From contig DKES01000009.1 of assembly GCA_002452615.1 (NCBI GenBank), positions 33,763 through 43,614 on the forward strand: a stretch of DNA of 9,852 nucleotides. Reading direction: 5' to 3'. Numbering within the stretch: position 1 is the first letter of the stretch; every line of letters begins with the position of its first letter. This document shows positions 1 through 5,884 of the stretch, piece by piece. The notes beneath the pieces were generated by a model. It saw only the letters and a program-made list of their open reading frames with translations, ran no database searches and was not told the DNA's origin. The position numbers and the translations under genes are program-made. Source of the DNA: Patescibacteria group bacterium UBA6816. GTDB taxonomy: Bacteria; Patescibacteriota; Patescibacteriia; UBA2591; UBA6264.

Positions 1-2
1 CC

Positions 3-524
3 AGAGACCCGCCTCATAATTTGTATATTAATAAAACCAATGTCCAACAGGCCATCGAAGATAAAGATTGGGCTACTAAAGTTGGCCCGGGTTTTATTTA
101 TTGGTCTTTTCAACCTTCAGGTGTAAATTCAAATAATTTGACAAATAATTCAACAAATAATTTAATTGTTAAAATTAATTATCGTGAACCAGTGGTTTGG
201 CAATATGAAAAAGAGAGTGGTTTTTATTTTCGTTGGCAAAATGATAAACCGTTTTTAGATGCTGCTGGAAATCAAGTTAGAGTAAAAAATATTGTTATTC
301 AAAAAACAGAAATAAGTATTTTAGATAGTTTAGGTCGTCGTTTTATTAAAACTATTGGAGAAGGGGAGGCCTTAATTTTCCAAGCAGGAAATTTAATTAA
401 TGGGTTTTGGAAAAATAAAGGACAAAAAACCTTTTTTTATAATGAAAAAAACCAGGCCATAGAATTTTTACCTGGTAAAATTTGGATTAATATTGTTTCT
501 TTAGAACACGAAATTATTTATTAA
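3..524 (+). CDS. DUF3048 (YerB-like) domain protein, C-terminal part
   Basis: The reading frame is open from the first complete codon and begins inside the protein (R-D-P-P-H-N-L-Y), so the true start lies upstream of the window. The TTG at 21 is an internal Leu, not a start. The visible 173 residues match the C-terminal DUF3048 pattern as I know it: a PHNLY-type segment, then VVWQYEKESGFYFRW, a D-x-x-G-N turn, KNIVIQKTE, GEGEAL and a closing LPGKIWINIV. The family is typified by Bacillus YerB; members are usually exported or lipid-anchored, but the N-terminus is outside the window and the molecular function is unknown. An Asn-rich stretch (NNLT-NNST-NNLI) comes from an in-frame 12-base repeat. 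The gene is convergent with prfA and its TAA overlaps the prfA stop. Confidence 0.82.
   Translation, partial: RDPPHNLYINKTNVQQAIEDKDWATKVGPGFIYWSFQPSGVNSNNLTNNSTNNLIVKINYREPVVWQYEKESGFYFRWQNDKPFLDAAGNQVRVKNIVIQKTEISILDSLGRRFIKTIGEGEALIFQAGNLINGFWKNKGQKTFFYNEKNQAIEFLPGKIWINIVSLEHEIIY
132..167 (+). repeat. In-frame 12-bp tandem repeat, three imperfect copies
   Basis: Three adjacent units, AATAATTTGACA, AATAATTCAACA and AATAATTTAATT, lie in frame inside the DUF3048 gene and encode the tetrapeptides NNLT, NNST and NNLI. The unit length is a multiple of three, so copy-number change would lengthen or shorten a polar loop without breaking the frame. Confidence 0.7.
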
Positions 525-1573
525 TCAGAAGGGGAAAGATTTTTATTTAAATCATTAATAATTGTTTCTAATTCTCCTTCTAGAATCTGTTCTAATCCGT
601 ACCAAGATTTCTTAATGCGGTGGTCAGTAATTCTGTCTTGAGGAAAATTATAAGTTCTAATTTTTTCTGAACGATCCCCAGAGCCAATCTGGGATTTTCT
701 TTTATTGGTTATTTTTTTTAATTTTTCTTCTTCTTTTTGAGCTAATAAACGCGAACGTAAAACCACCAGCGCTTTTTCTTTGTTTTGTTTTTGACTTCTT
801 TCATCTTGACATGAAACAATTAAGCCAGTTGGGAGATGAGTAATCCTAATGGCGGTTTCATTTTTTTGAACATTTTGTCCGCCATGACCTGAAGCACGAA
901 AAGTATCTATTTTAAGGTCAGTTGGTTCAAGCTTTATGTCCACGGATTCTGCTTCTGGTAAAACCGCAACTGAAGCAGAGGAGGTATGAACTCGGCCACT
1001 TTTTTCTGTGTCAGGAATTCTTTGAACCCGGTGAACTCCACTTTCATTTTTAAGACTAGAATAAACCCCCTGACCCTTAATGCTTAAAACAATTTCTTTA
1101 AACCCACCAATATCAGTGGGATGAGAAGAAATAAGATTAATTGTCCAATTATTTTTTTCTCCAAAACGGGAATACATTCTAAATAAATCAGCCGCAAAAA
1201 GAGCGGCTTCTTCCCCTCCGGTTCCGGCCCGAATTTCCATAATTACATTTTTTTGTCCCAAAGCATTTTCTGGATTATTTTTATCTTTTATTTTTTTTTC
1301 TTGTTCCTGTTTTTGTTTATTAAGAGTAACCATTTCTTTTTCAATCAAAGAAATCATTTCCGGATTATCTTCTTGACTGAGAAGTTTTTGGGTTTCAAAT
1401 ATTTTTTTATTAATTTCTGATAAATCTTGAAAATCTTTAATAGATTCTTTAAGTTGATTATATTTTTGAGAAACTTCTTTTAGTTTTTGAGGGTGATTAT
1501 AAATAGCTGGATCTTGTAATTGACCAGCTAATTCTTCTAATTCTTTTTTTGCTTCATTTATTTTTTCTGCCAT
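521..1573 (-). CDS. prfA: Peptide chain release factor 1
   Basis: Class I release factor RF1 (350 aa, close to the usual 355-360), which recognises UAA and UAG in the ribosomal A site and triggers peptidyl-tRNA hydrolysis. An N-terminal coiled-coil-rich domain (about residues 1-100) precedes the PCRF signature RAGTGGEEA (115-123). The codon-recognition loop is HRVQRIPDTEKSGRVHTS, with the PxT tripeptide of RF1 at 187-189 (P-D-T; E. coli has P-A-T) rather than the SPF of RF2. The catalytic GGQ is at 231-233 in SGHGGQNVQK, and a basic C-terminal region follows. It lies 3 bases downstream of rpmE, the common bacterial rpmE-prfA pairing, and is presumably co-transcribed with it. The prmC gene that often follows prfA and methylates this Gln is not here. 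The start ATG is preceded by an A-rich tract without a Shine-Dalgarno sequence. Confidence 0.97.
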   Translation of the reverse strand: MAEKINEAKKELEELAGQLQDPAIYNHPQKLKEVSQKYNQLKESIKDFQDLSEINKKIFETQKLLSQEDNPEMISLIEKEMVTLNKQKQEQEKKIKDKNNPENALGQKNVIMEIRAGTGGEEAALFAADLFRMYSRFGEKNNWTINLISSHPTDIGGFKEIVLSIKGQGVYSSLKNESGVHRVQRIPDTEKSGRVHTSSASVAVLPEAESVDIKLEPTDLKIDTFRASGHGGQNVQKNETAIRITHLPTGLIVSCQDERSQKQNKEKALVVLRSRLLAQKEEEKLKKITNKRKSQIGSGDRSEKIRTYNFPQDRITDHRIKKSWYGLEQILEGELETIINDLNKNLSPSD

Positions 1574-1576
1574 TTT

Positions 1577-1825
1577 TTATTTTTTTCTAGATTTTTTAGA
1601 TTGACCCTTTTTTAATTCTTCTGAACGAGAAACCATTTTTTTATATCGGTCTAAACGGCCAGCTGAATCAATAAATTTTTGTTTGCCAGTATAAGCCGGG
1701 TGACATTGAGAACAAATTTCTACTTCTATTTTTTCTTGAGTAGAGCCAATTTCAAATTCTGCGCCACAAGCGCATTTTATTTTTGCTTTTTCATAGTACT
1801 TAGGGTGAATATCTTTTTTGGTCAT
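1577..1825 (-). CDS. rpmE: 50S ribosomal protein L31, zinc-binding type
   Basis: Ribosomal protein L31, a small protein of the large subunit at the central protuberance and inter-subunit bridge. The 82 residues start MTKKDIHPKYY and contain the family's HPxY opening and the HPAYTGKQKF segment. Cys18 and Cys20 (CxC) with Cys38 and Cys41 (CxxC) form the zinc site of the C+ type, as opposed to the zinc-free paralogue made under zinc starvation. The C-terminus is a very basic tail (KKGQSKKSRKK), slightly longer than in E. coli L31 (70 aa). It is the first gene of the minus-strand rpmE-prfA unit, with a good sigma-70-like promoter at 1888-1860 and a predicted leader of only about 28 bases. The sequence before the ATG is purely A/T and lacks a Shine-Dalgarno motif. 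Confidence 0.96.
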   Translation of the reverse strand: MTKKDIHPKYYEKAKIKCACGAEFEIGSTQEKIEVEICSQCHPAYTGKQKFIDSAGRLDRYKKMVSRSEELKKGQSKKSRKK

Positions 1826-1859
1826 AAAAATTTATTTATTAATAATTAAAGTCAAGAAT

Positions 1860-1888
1860 ATTATAATAAAAATAATAATTTTTAGCAA
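1860..1888 (-). promoter_or_regulatory. Promoter of rpmE-prfA
   Basis: On the minus strand a -35 box TTGCTA (1888-1883) and a perfect -10 box TATAAT (1865-1860) are separated by exactly 17 bases. Transcription would begin near 1853, about 28 bases before the rpmE start codon. Confidence 0.7.
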
Positions 1889-1890
1889 GT

Positions 1891-1920
1891 CCCTAAAAGA
1901 TTCATCATGGTTTTTCAGGG
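1891..1920. promoter_or_regulatory. Imperfect inverted repeat between divergent promoters
   Basis: CCCT-a-AAA at 1891-1898 is complementary to TTT-c-AGGG at 1913-1920, giving 4+3 pairs around one mismatch and a 14-base centre. It exactly fills the gap between the rpmE -35 box (1883-1888) and the rpsB -35 box (1921-1926), where an operator could touch both. No regulator is visible, and it may be chance. Confidence 0.3.
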
Positions 1921-1949
1921 TTTACTTAATTTTTTGTCTGTGTTATTAT
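1921..1949 (+). promoter_or_regulatory. Promoter of the rpsB operon (extended -10)
   Basis: A -35-like TTTACT (1921-1926), a 17-base spacer and a -10 box TATTAT (1944-1949) are preceded by TGT (1941-1943), the extended -10 TGn motif. The start point would be near 1956, leaving a leader of about 30 bases, too short for an S2-binding structure. The same TGn-TATTAT form recurs at the rplJ promoter (9029-9037). Confidence 0.6.
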
Positions 1950-1985
1950 TTTTATATCTAATAAATTATTAATTAAATTAAGTTT

Positions 1986-2735
1986 ATGCCAGAAAAACAA
2001 GAACAAGAAAAAAAACTACAGATCAAAATGCCCTCAATAGATGAATTAGCTAAATCTGGAGCGCATTTAGGTCACAAAACAACTAAACGCATGCCTAAAA
2101 TGGAGCCCTATATTTACGGAATTAAGAACACCATTCATGTTATTGATTTAGAAAAAACAGTTATTAAGTTAAGGGAAGCCGCAGAATTTTTATTTAAAGT
2201 AGCGGCCGCAGGAGAAACTATTTTATTGGTAGGTACTAAACCGGCCGCCAAAGGGATAATTAAAAAATATGCCCAAGAACTTGGATTACCCTATGTTACT
2301 GAAAGGTGGTTAGGGGGAACTTTAACTAATTTTTCTTCTATTTCTGCCTTAATTAAAAAATTTAATAAAATGAAGGAAGATGAAAGGGCAGGGGATTGGG
2401 ATAAATATACTAAAAAAGAACAGTTAGAAATGGAAAAAGAATTAACTCGTTTAGAAAAATTAATTGGTGGGGTTAAAGATTTGTCAAAAAAACCAGAAGC
2501 AATTTATTTAATTGATTTACAAAAAGAAAAAATTGTTTTAAGAGAAGCTCAGCGTAGTCAGATTCCAATCGTGGCTATGGTAGATACTAATTCTAATCCA
2601 GAGTTAGTTGATTATCCTATTCCGGTTAATGATGACGCTATTAAGGCAATTGATTTAATTACTAATACTTTGGCTCAAGCCATAAAAAAAGGTCAAGAAC
2701 AGCAACTTAAAAATGTAAAAACAAAAAAAGATTAA
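1986..2735 (+). CDS. rpsB: 30S ribosomal protein S2
   Basis: Ribosomal protein S2, which binds late to the head-body junction of the small subunit and supports S1 or mRNA binding. Its 249 residues are near the usual size (E. coli 241). After a charged N-terminal extension of about 14 residues (rich in K, E and Q) come the S2 signatures: LAKSGAHLGHKT, IYGIKNTIHVIDLEKT, ERWLGGTLTNF, a coiled-coil hairpin around residues 120-165, and AMVDTNSNPELVDYPIPVNDDAIKAI. I chose the ATG at 1986 because it follows the promoter by a natural distance and reads straight through; the second Met (residue 15) would remove the extension but keep the whole conserved core, so it remains possible. It heads the long plus-strand gene series, with tsf next as in most bacteria. 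Confidence 0.96.
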   Translation: MPEKQEQEKKLQIKMPSIDELAKSGAHLGHKTTKRMPKMEPYIYGIKNTIHVIDLEKTVIKLREAAEFLFKVAAAGETILLVGTKPAAKGIIKKYAQELGLPYVTERWLGGTLTNFSSISALIKKFNKMKEDERAGDWDKYTKKEQLEMEKELTRLEKLIGGVKDLSKKPEAIYLIDLQKEKIVLREAQRSQIPIVAMVDTNSNPELVDYPIPVNDDAIKAIDLITNTLAQAIKKGQEQQLKNVKTKKD

Positions 2736-2741
2736 AATTCT

Positions 2742-2760
2742 TGTCCTCCTTGGGAGGGCG
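2742..2760 (+). terminator. Hairpin between rpsB and tsf (possible attenuator)
   Basis: CCTCC (2745-2749) pairs with GGAGG (2753-2757) around a 3-base loop TTG. U-G, G-C and U-G pairs extend the stem to 2742/2760. Only TTT follows directly, so termination would be partial at best. It may tune the S2 to EF-Ts ratio or act as a processing or stability element. The GGAGG looks like a Shine-Dalgarno core but lies more than 35 bases before the tsf ATG and is paired. Confidence 0.4.
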
Positions 2761-2793
2761 TTTGTAATTTGTGATTTATAATTAATTTAATTT

Positions 2794-3375
2794 ATGTCTA
2801 AAATAGAAAACATTAAAGAATTAAGAGAACAAACCGGGAGTGGTGTTTTGGATTGTCAAAAAGCGCTTAAAGAAGCCAATAATGATTTAGAAAAAGCTAT
2901 TGAAATTTTAAGGAAAAAAGGAAAAAAAATAATGGCCCAAAAACAATCACGTTCCACTAATGAAGGAGTTATTGAAGCTTATGTTCACAATAATAATAAA
3001 ATTGGCGTTTTAGTGACTTTAGTTTGTGAAACTGATTTTGTGGCCCGGAATAAAGAATTTAAAGAATTAGCTCATGATTTAGCCATGCAAGTGGCAGCTA
3101 ATAATCCTCAATGGATTAAACCAGAAGATGTTCCAGAAGAAGTTATTGCCCAAGAAAGAAAAATTATTAAAGAGGGACTACCTCAAAATAAAGACCTTCA
3201 AATTCAAGAAAAAATAATTAACGGCCGTTTAGATAAATTCTATACTGAAGTTTGTCTTTTAGAACAACCTTTTATTAAGGAAGACGATAAAAAAATTAAA
3301 GAATTGATTCAAGAAAAAGTAGCTAAATTAGGAGAAAACATACAAGTAAGTAATTTTATTCGTTTCGAACTTTAA
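2794..3375 (+). CDS. tsf: Translation elongation factor Ts (short form)
   Basis: EF-Ts, the nucleotide exchange factor that releases GDP from EF-Tu. The N-terminal UBA-like domain carries the family signature LREQTGSGVLDCQKALKEA (about residues 10-28). The core contains VCETDFVARNKEF with the TDF motif that contacts the EF-Tu magnesium site, followed by LAHDLAMQVAA. At 193 residues it is much shorter than E. coli EF-Ts (283) and resembles the Thermus-type short form with a single core subdomain; such forms are thought to work as dimers, which I infer here. It lies 58 bases after rpsB, separated by a small hairpin, and 8 bases before the RicT-like gene. The ATG follows an A/T-only tract with no Shine-Dalgarno sequence. 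Confidence 0.96.
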   Translation: MSKIENIKELREQTGSGVLDCQKALKEANNDLEKAIEILRKKGKKIMAQKQSRSTNEGVIEAYVHNNNKIGVLVTLVCETDFVARNKEFKELAHDLAMQVAANNPQWIKPEDVPEEVIAQERKIIKEGLPQNKDLQIQEKIINGRLDKFYTEVCLLEQPFIKEDDKKIKELIQEKVAKLGENIQVSNFIRFEL

Positions 3376-3383
3376 TTTTTATT

Positions 3384-4220
3384 ATGGTAGTAATTTATTT
3401 ACAATTAGCTCCCTGGTATCATCCTTTAGAAGTAACTCAGATGAGGGGAGGAGAAAAAATTAAAAAAGGCCAATTTAAATTAGGAGATTGGCTTTTAATT
3501 AAAAGTAATTTAGGAACTGATTTGGGTAAAATTATTAAAATTGAAGAAAAAACCGAATCCCAATTATCAAAAGAAGCAGCAGAAAAAAAAGAATTTGTTC
3601 TAAGAAAAGCTCGACCAGCTGATTTAAAAAAATTAGAAGAACGTAATATAGATAAGCAAAAGTTTATTCAAAAATGTGAAGAATTCATTAAAAAAAAGAA
3701 ATTGTCCATGAAAGTCATTGACGCTCTTTTAAGCTTTGATGGGGGAAAAATAATTTTTGCTTTTACTTCTCCTCACCGAATAGATTTTCGCGATTTAGTT
3801 AAAGAATTAGTCCAAGAGTTCCATAAATCTATTCGTTTACATCAAGTTGGGGCTAGACAAGAAACAGGTTTAATGGGTGATATTGGTCCTTGTGGTCGCA
3901 GTTTGTGTTGTTTGTCTTTTCTTAAAGAATTAGGCAATGTCACCACAGAAATGATGTTTAATCAACAACTTTCACAGCGAGGACCAGAAAGAATGTCAGG
4001 AATGTGTGGTCGATTAAGGTGTTGTTTAGCTTTTGAAGATAAAAAATATAAAGAATTAAGAGAAAAATTGCCGCCTTTGGGAAAAAAAGTTAAAACAAAA
4101 AAAGGGTTAGGAAAAGTAGTTGATTGGCAGATTTTAAAACAAATTGTCATTGTAGAAATTCAAGAAGAAAAAGGAACTGAAAAAATATTAGTAGAAGTTC
4201 CTTTAGAGGAAATAAGTTAA
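3384..4220 (+). CDS. ricT: PSP1-domain protein, RicT (YaaT) family
   Basis: PSP1 C-terminal domain protein of the RicT/YaaT family. In Bacillus, RicT joins RicA and RicF in an Fe-S complex that helps RNase Y process mRNAs. The 278 residues show an N-terminal beta-rich part (VTQMRGGEKIKKGQFKLGDW) and a central region VIDALLSFDGGKIIFAFTSPHRIDFRDLVKEL. The cysteine-rich signatures GPCGRSLCCLSFLKE and MSGMCGRLRCCLAFE follow, with Cys170, 175, 176, 208, 213 and 214 as candidate metal ligands. A basic tail around GKKVKTKKGLGKVV closes the protein. No ricA- or ricF-like gene is visible, so the Bacillus role is transferred only by homology. It starts 8 bases after tsf and is presumably co-transcribed. 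An older annotation would be 'stage 0 sporulation protein', misleading here. Confidence 0.88.
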   Translation: MVVIYLQLAPWYHPLEVTQMRGGEKIKKGQFKLGDWLLIKSNLGTDLGKIIKIEEKTESQLSKEAAEKKEFVLRKARPADLKKLEERNIDKQKFIQKCEEFIKKKKLSMKVIDALLSFDGGKIIFAFTSPHRIDFRDLVKELVQEFHKSIRLHQVGARQETGLMGDIGPCGRSLCCLSFLKELGNVTTEMMFNQQLSQRGPERMSGMCGRLRCCLAFEDKKYKELREKLPPLGKKVKTKKGLGKVVDWQILKQIVIVEIQEEKGTEKILVEVPLEEIS

Positions 4221-4226
4221 TTTTAT

Positions 4227-4304
4227 ATCCGGAAAAATACTTTAATTTTTATTTTAATTTTAACTATTATTTTTGGCTGTCAAAAAAATAAACAAATAAA
4301 TTTT
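4227..4304 (+). other. Lipoprotein signal peptide coding segment before the first ATG
   Basis: The 26 codons before the ATG at 4305 are open in the same frame and read (I/M)-RKNT-LIFILILTII-FGC-QKNK. That is a basic n-region, a ten-residue hydrophobic core, a lipobox IFG-C with Cys at position 18, and a polar linker. The only upstream codon that keeps the basic n-region and can initiate under the bacterial code is ATC at 4227; no ATG, GTG, TTG or CTG is in frame after the ricT stop at 4218-4220. Phe at lipobox position -2 is atypical. Confidence 0.65.
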
Positions 4305-4850
4305 ATGTCTTCGGAAAATAATTCATCATTGCCAGTAGCTTTAATTATTGCTGCTCAAGGATTTCAAGACCAAGAGTATAATCAAACCAAAGAAGTATTA
4401 GAAAAAAGGGGGATTAAAACCGTGGTGGTAAGTTCTTTTAAAGGAGAGGCTCAGGGAAAATTAGGAGAAAAAGTAATAGTTAATAAAACCTTAGATGAAA
4501 TTAATTTAGATGATTTTGCTGCCTTGATTTTTATTGGTGGACCCGGGGCTTTAGAATATGTTGCTGACCCTACGGCTCATAATCTCATTAAAAAAACCAT
4601 TGCCCAAAACAAGGTTTTGGGAGCAATTTGTATTGCCCCTACAATTTTAGCTCAAACCGGAGTTTTAAAGAATAAAAGGGCTACGGTTTGGTCTAATAAA
4701 GTAGACCAATCCCCAGTTATTTTTTTAAGAAAAAAAGGAGCTTTGTATCTAAACGAACAAGTAGTTGTGACTGGAAAAATAATTACAGCTCAAGGCCCGG
4801 CCGCAGCTAAAGAGTTTGGGGAAAAAATTAGTGAAATTTTAAATCAATAA
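4227..4850 (+). CDS. DJ-1/PfpI family protein, probable lipoprotein
   Basis: DJ-1/PfpI (class I glutamine amidotransferase-like) fold. Numbered from the ATG at 4305, it shows QGFQDQEY with the conserved acidic Glu24, FIGGPGALEY (76-85), the nucleophile elbow LGAICIAPTILA with Cys109, ATVW, and ITAQGPAAAKEFG near the end. The residue after the Cys is Ile, not the His of PfpI proteases, so peptidase activity is unlikely. Glyoxalase/deglycase, redox-sensing or chaperone roles are possible and undecided. A conservative call starts at 4305 (181 aa). I extend to the ATC at 4227 because the added 26 residues form a lipoprotein signal peptide, placing the protein on the outer face of the membrane. 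It begins 6 bases after ricT ends, finishes with a double stop TAATAA, and lies 12 bases before gap. Confidence 0.82.
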   Translation: MRKNTLIFILILTIIFGCQKNKQINFMSSENNSSLPVALIIAAQGFQDQEYNQTKEVLEKRGIKTVVVSSFKGEAQGKLGEKVIVNKTLDEINLDDFAALIFIGGPGALEYVADPTAHNLIKKTIAQNKVLGAICIAPTILAQTGVLKNKRATVWSNKVDQSPVIFLRKKGALYLNEQVVVTGKIITAQGPAAAKEFGEKISEILNQ

Positions 4851-4862
4851 TAATTTTTTACT

Positions 4863-5876
4863 ATGTCTATTAAAGTTGCCATTAATGGCTTTGGAAGAAT
4901 TGGCCGAGCTAGTTTGCGCTCAGTCTTAAAATCTTCTAATTTAAAAATTAAAATAGCCGCGATTAATGATTTAACTGAGGTTAAAACTTTAGCTCATCTT
5001 TTTCAGTATGATAGTGTTTTTGGAAAAAATGAGCATAAAATTTCTTCTCAAAATAATCAATTAATAGTTCAGGGAAATAAAATTCCTGTTTTTTCAGAAA
5101 AAGACCCGGCTAAATTACCTTGGAAAAAATTAAAAATAGATTTAGTTTTAGAATGTACTGGATTTTTTAGAAATAAATTAGGAGCCGAAAAACATTTACA
5201 AGCCGGGGCTCAAAGGGTAATTATTTCAGCCCCTCCTCAAGGGATGGGGATTCCTACTTTTGTCCTGGGGGTTAATGAAAAGAAAATAAATTTTAAGAAA
5301 GATTTGATTTTATCTAATGGTTCTTGTACAACTAATTGTTTAGCCCCGGTGGCTAAAGTACTTCATCATCATTTTAAAATCAAACAAGGATTAATGACCA
5401 CCATTCATTCTTATACTAGTAATCAAAACATTTTAGATGCTCCTCATAAAGATTTACGTCGAGCCAGAGCGGCAGCAGAAAATATTATCCCTACTACTAC
5501 CGGAGCGACCCAATCCGTAGTCGCGGTTATTCCTGAACTCAAGGGAAAATTAACTGGTTTAGCTATCCGCGTTCCCACTCCTAATGTTTCTTTAATAGAT
5601 TTTGTGGCTCTTTTAGAAAAAACTCCAAGTCTTTTAAAGGTTAAAGAAATATTTAAAAACGCGGCTAAAGAAGAATTAAAAGGCATTTTAGATTTTACCA
5701 CTGAACCTTTAGTTTCAACTGATTTTATTGCTAATCCTTTTTCTGCGGTTATAGATTTTGATTTAATTGAAGTTAAAGATAAATTAGTTAAAATTATTGC
5801 TTGGTATGATAACGAATATGCCTATGCTTGTCGTTTAGTAGAGATGGCTGATTATTTAGCCACTAATATTAAATAG
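4863..5876 (+). CDS. gap: Glyceraldehyde-3-phosphate dehydrogenase, type I
   Basis: Phosphorylating GAPDH, cytoplasmic, converting glyceraldehyde 3-phosphate, NAD+ and phosphate to 1,3-bisphosphoglycerate. Its 337 residues are full length. The N-terminal Rossmann fold carries NGFGRIGR (8-15), and INDL at 34-37 has the Asp that usually marks NAD preference. The active site reads LSNGSCTTNCLAPV with catalytic Cys155, and the general base is His182 in TTIHSYTSNQ. The phosphate-binding region HKDLRRARAAAENIIPTTTGA follows, then GLAIRVPTPNVSLIDF and WYDNEYAYACRLVEM at the end. One departure is Gly153 where SNASCTT is usual. It lies between the DJ-1/PfpI gene and argS with 8 bases before the latter, so co-transcription is likely. 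It is the only gene here ending in TAG. Confidence 0.97.
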   Translation: MSIKVAINGFGRIGRASLRSVLKSSNLKIKIAAINDLTEVKTLAHLFQYDSVFGKNEHKISSQNNQLIVQGNKIPVFSEKDPAKLPWKKLKIDLVLECTGFFRNKLGAEKHLQAGAQRVIISAPPQGMGIPTFVLGVNEKKINFKKDLILSNGSCTTNCLAPVAKVLHHHFKIKQGLMTTIHSYTSNQNILDAPHKDLRRARAAAENIIPTTTGATQSVVAVIPELKGKLTGLAIRVPTPNVSLIDFVALLEKTPSLLKVKEIFKNAAKEELKGILDFTTEPLVSTDFIANPFSAVIDFDLIEVKDKLVKIIAWYDNEYAYACRLVEMADYLATNIK

Positions 5877-5884
5877 AATATTTC

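Noticed and set aside
21..23. TTG as the start codon of the first gene
   Set aside because: The frame is open upstream to the window edge and the preceding codons (RDPPHN) continue the DUF3048 pattern, so TTG is internal.
3962..4150. Minus-strand open frame of 62 codons opposite ricT
   Set aside because: It is antisense to the conserved Cys-rich part of RicT, has no recognisable domain and no promoter; a shadow of the real gene.
5444..5701. Minus-strand open frame of 85 codons opposite gap
   Set aside because: It lies wholly antisense to conserved GAPDH sequence and resembles no protein family.
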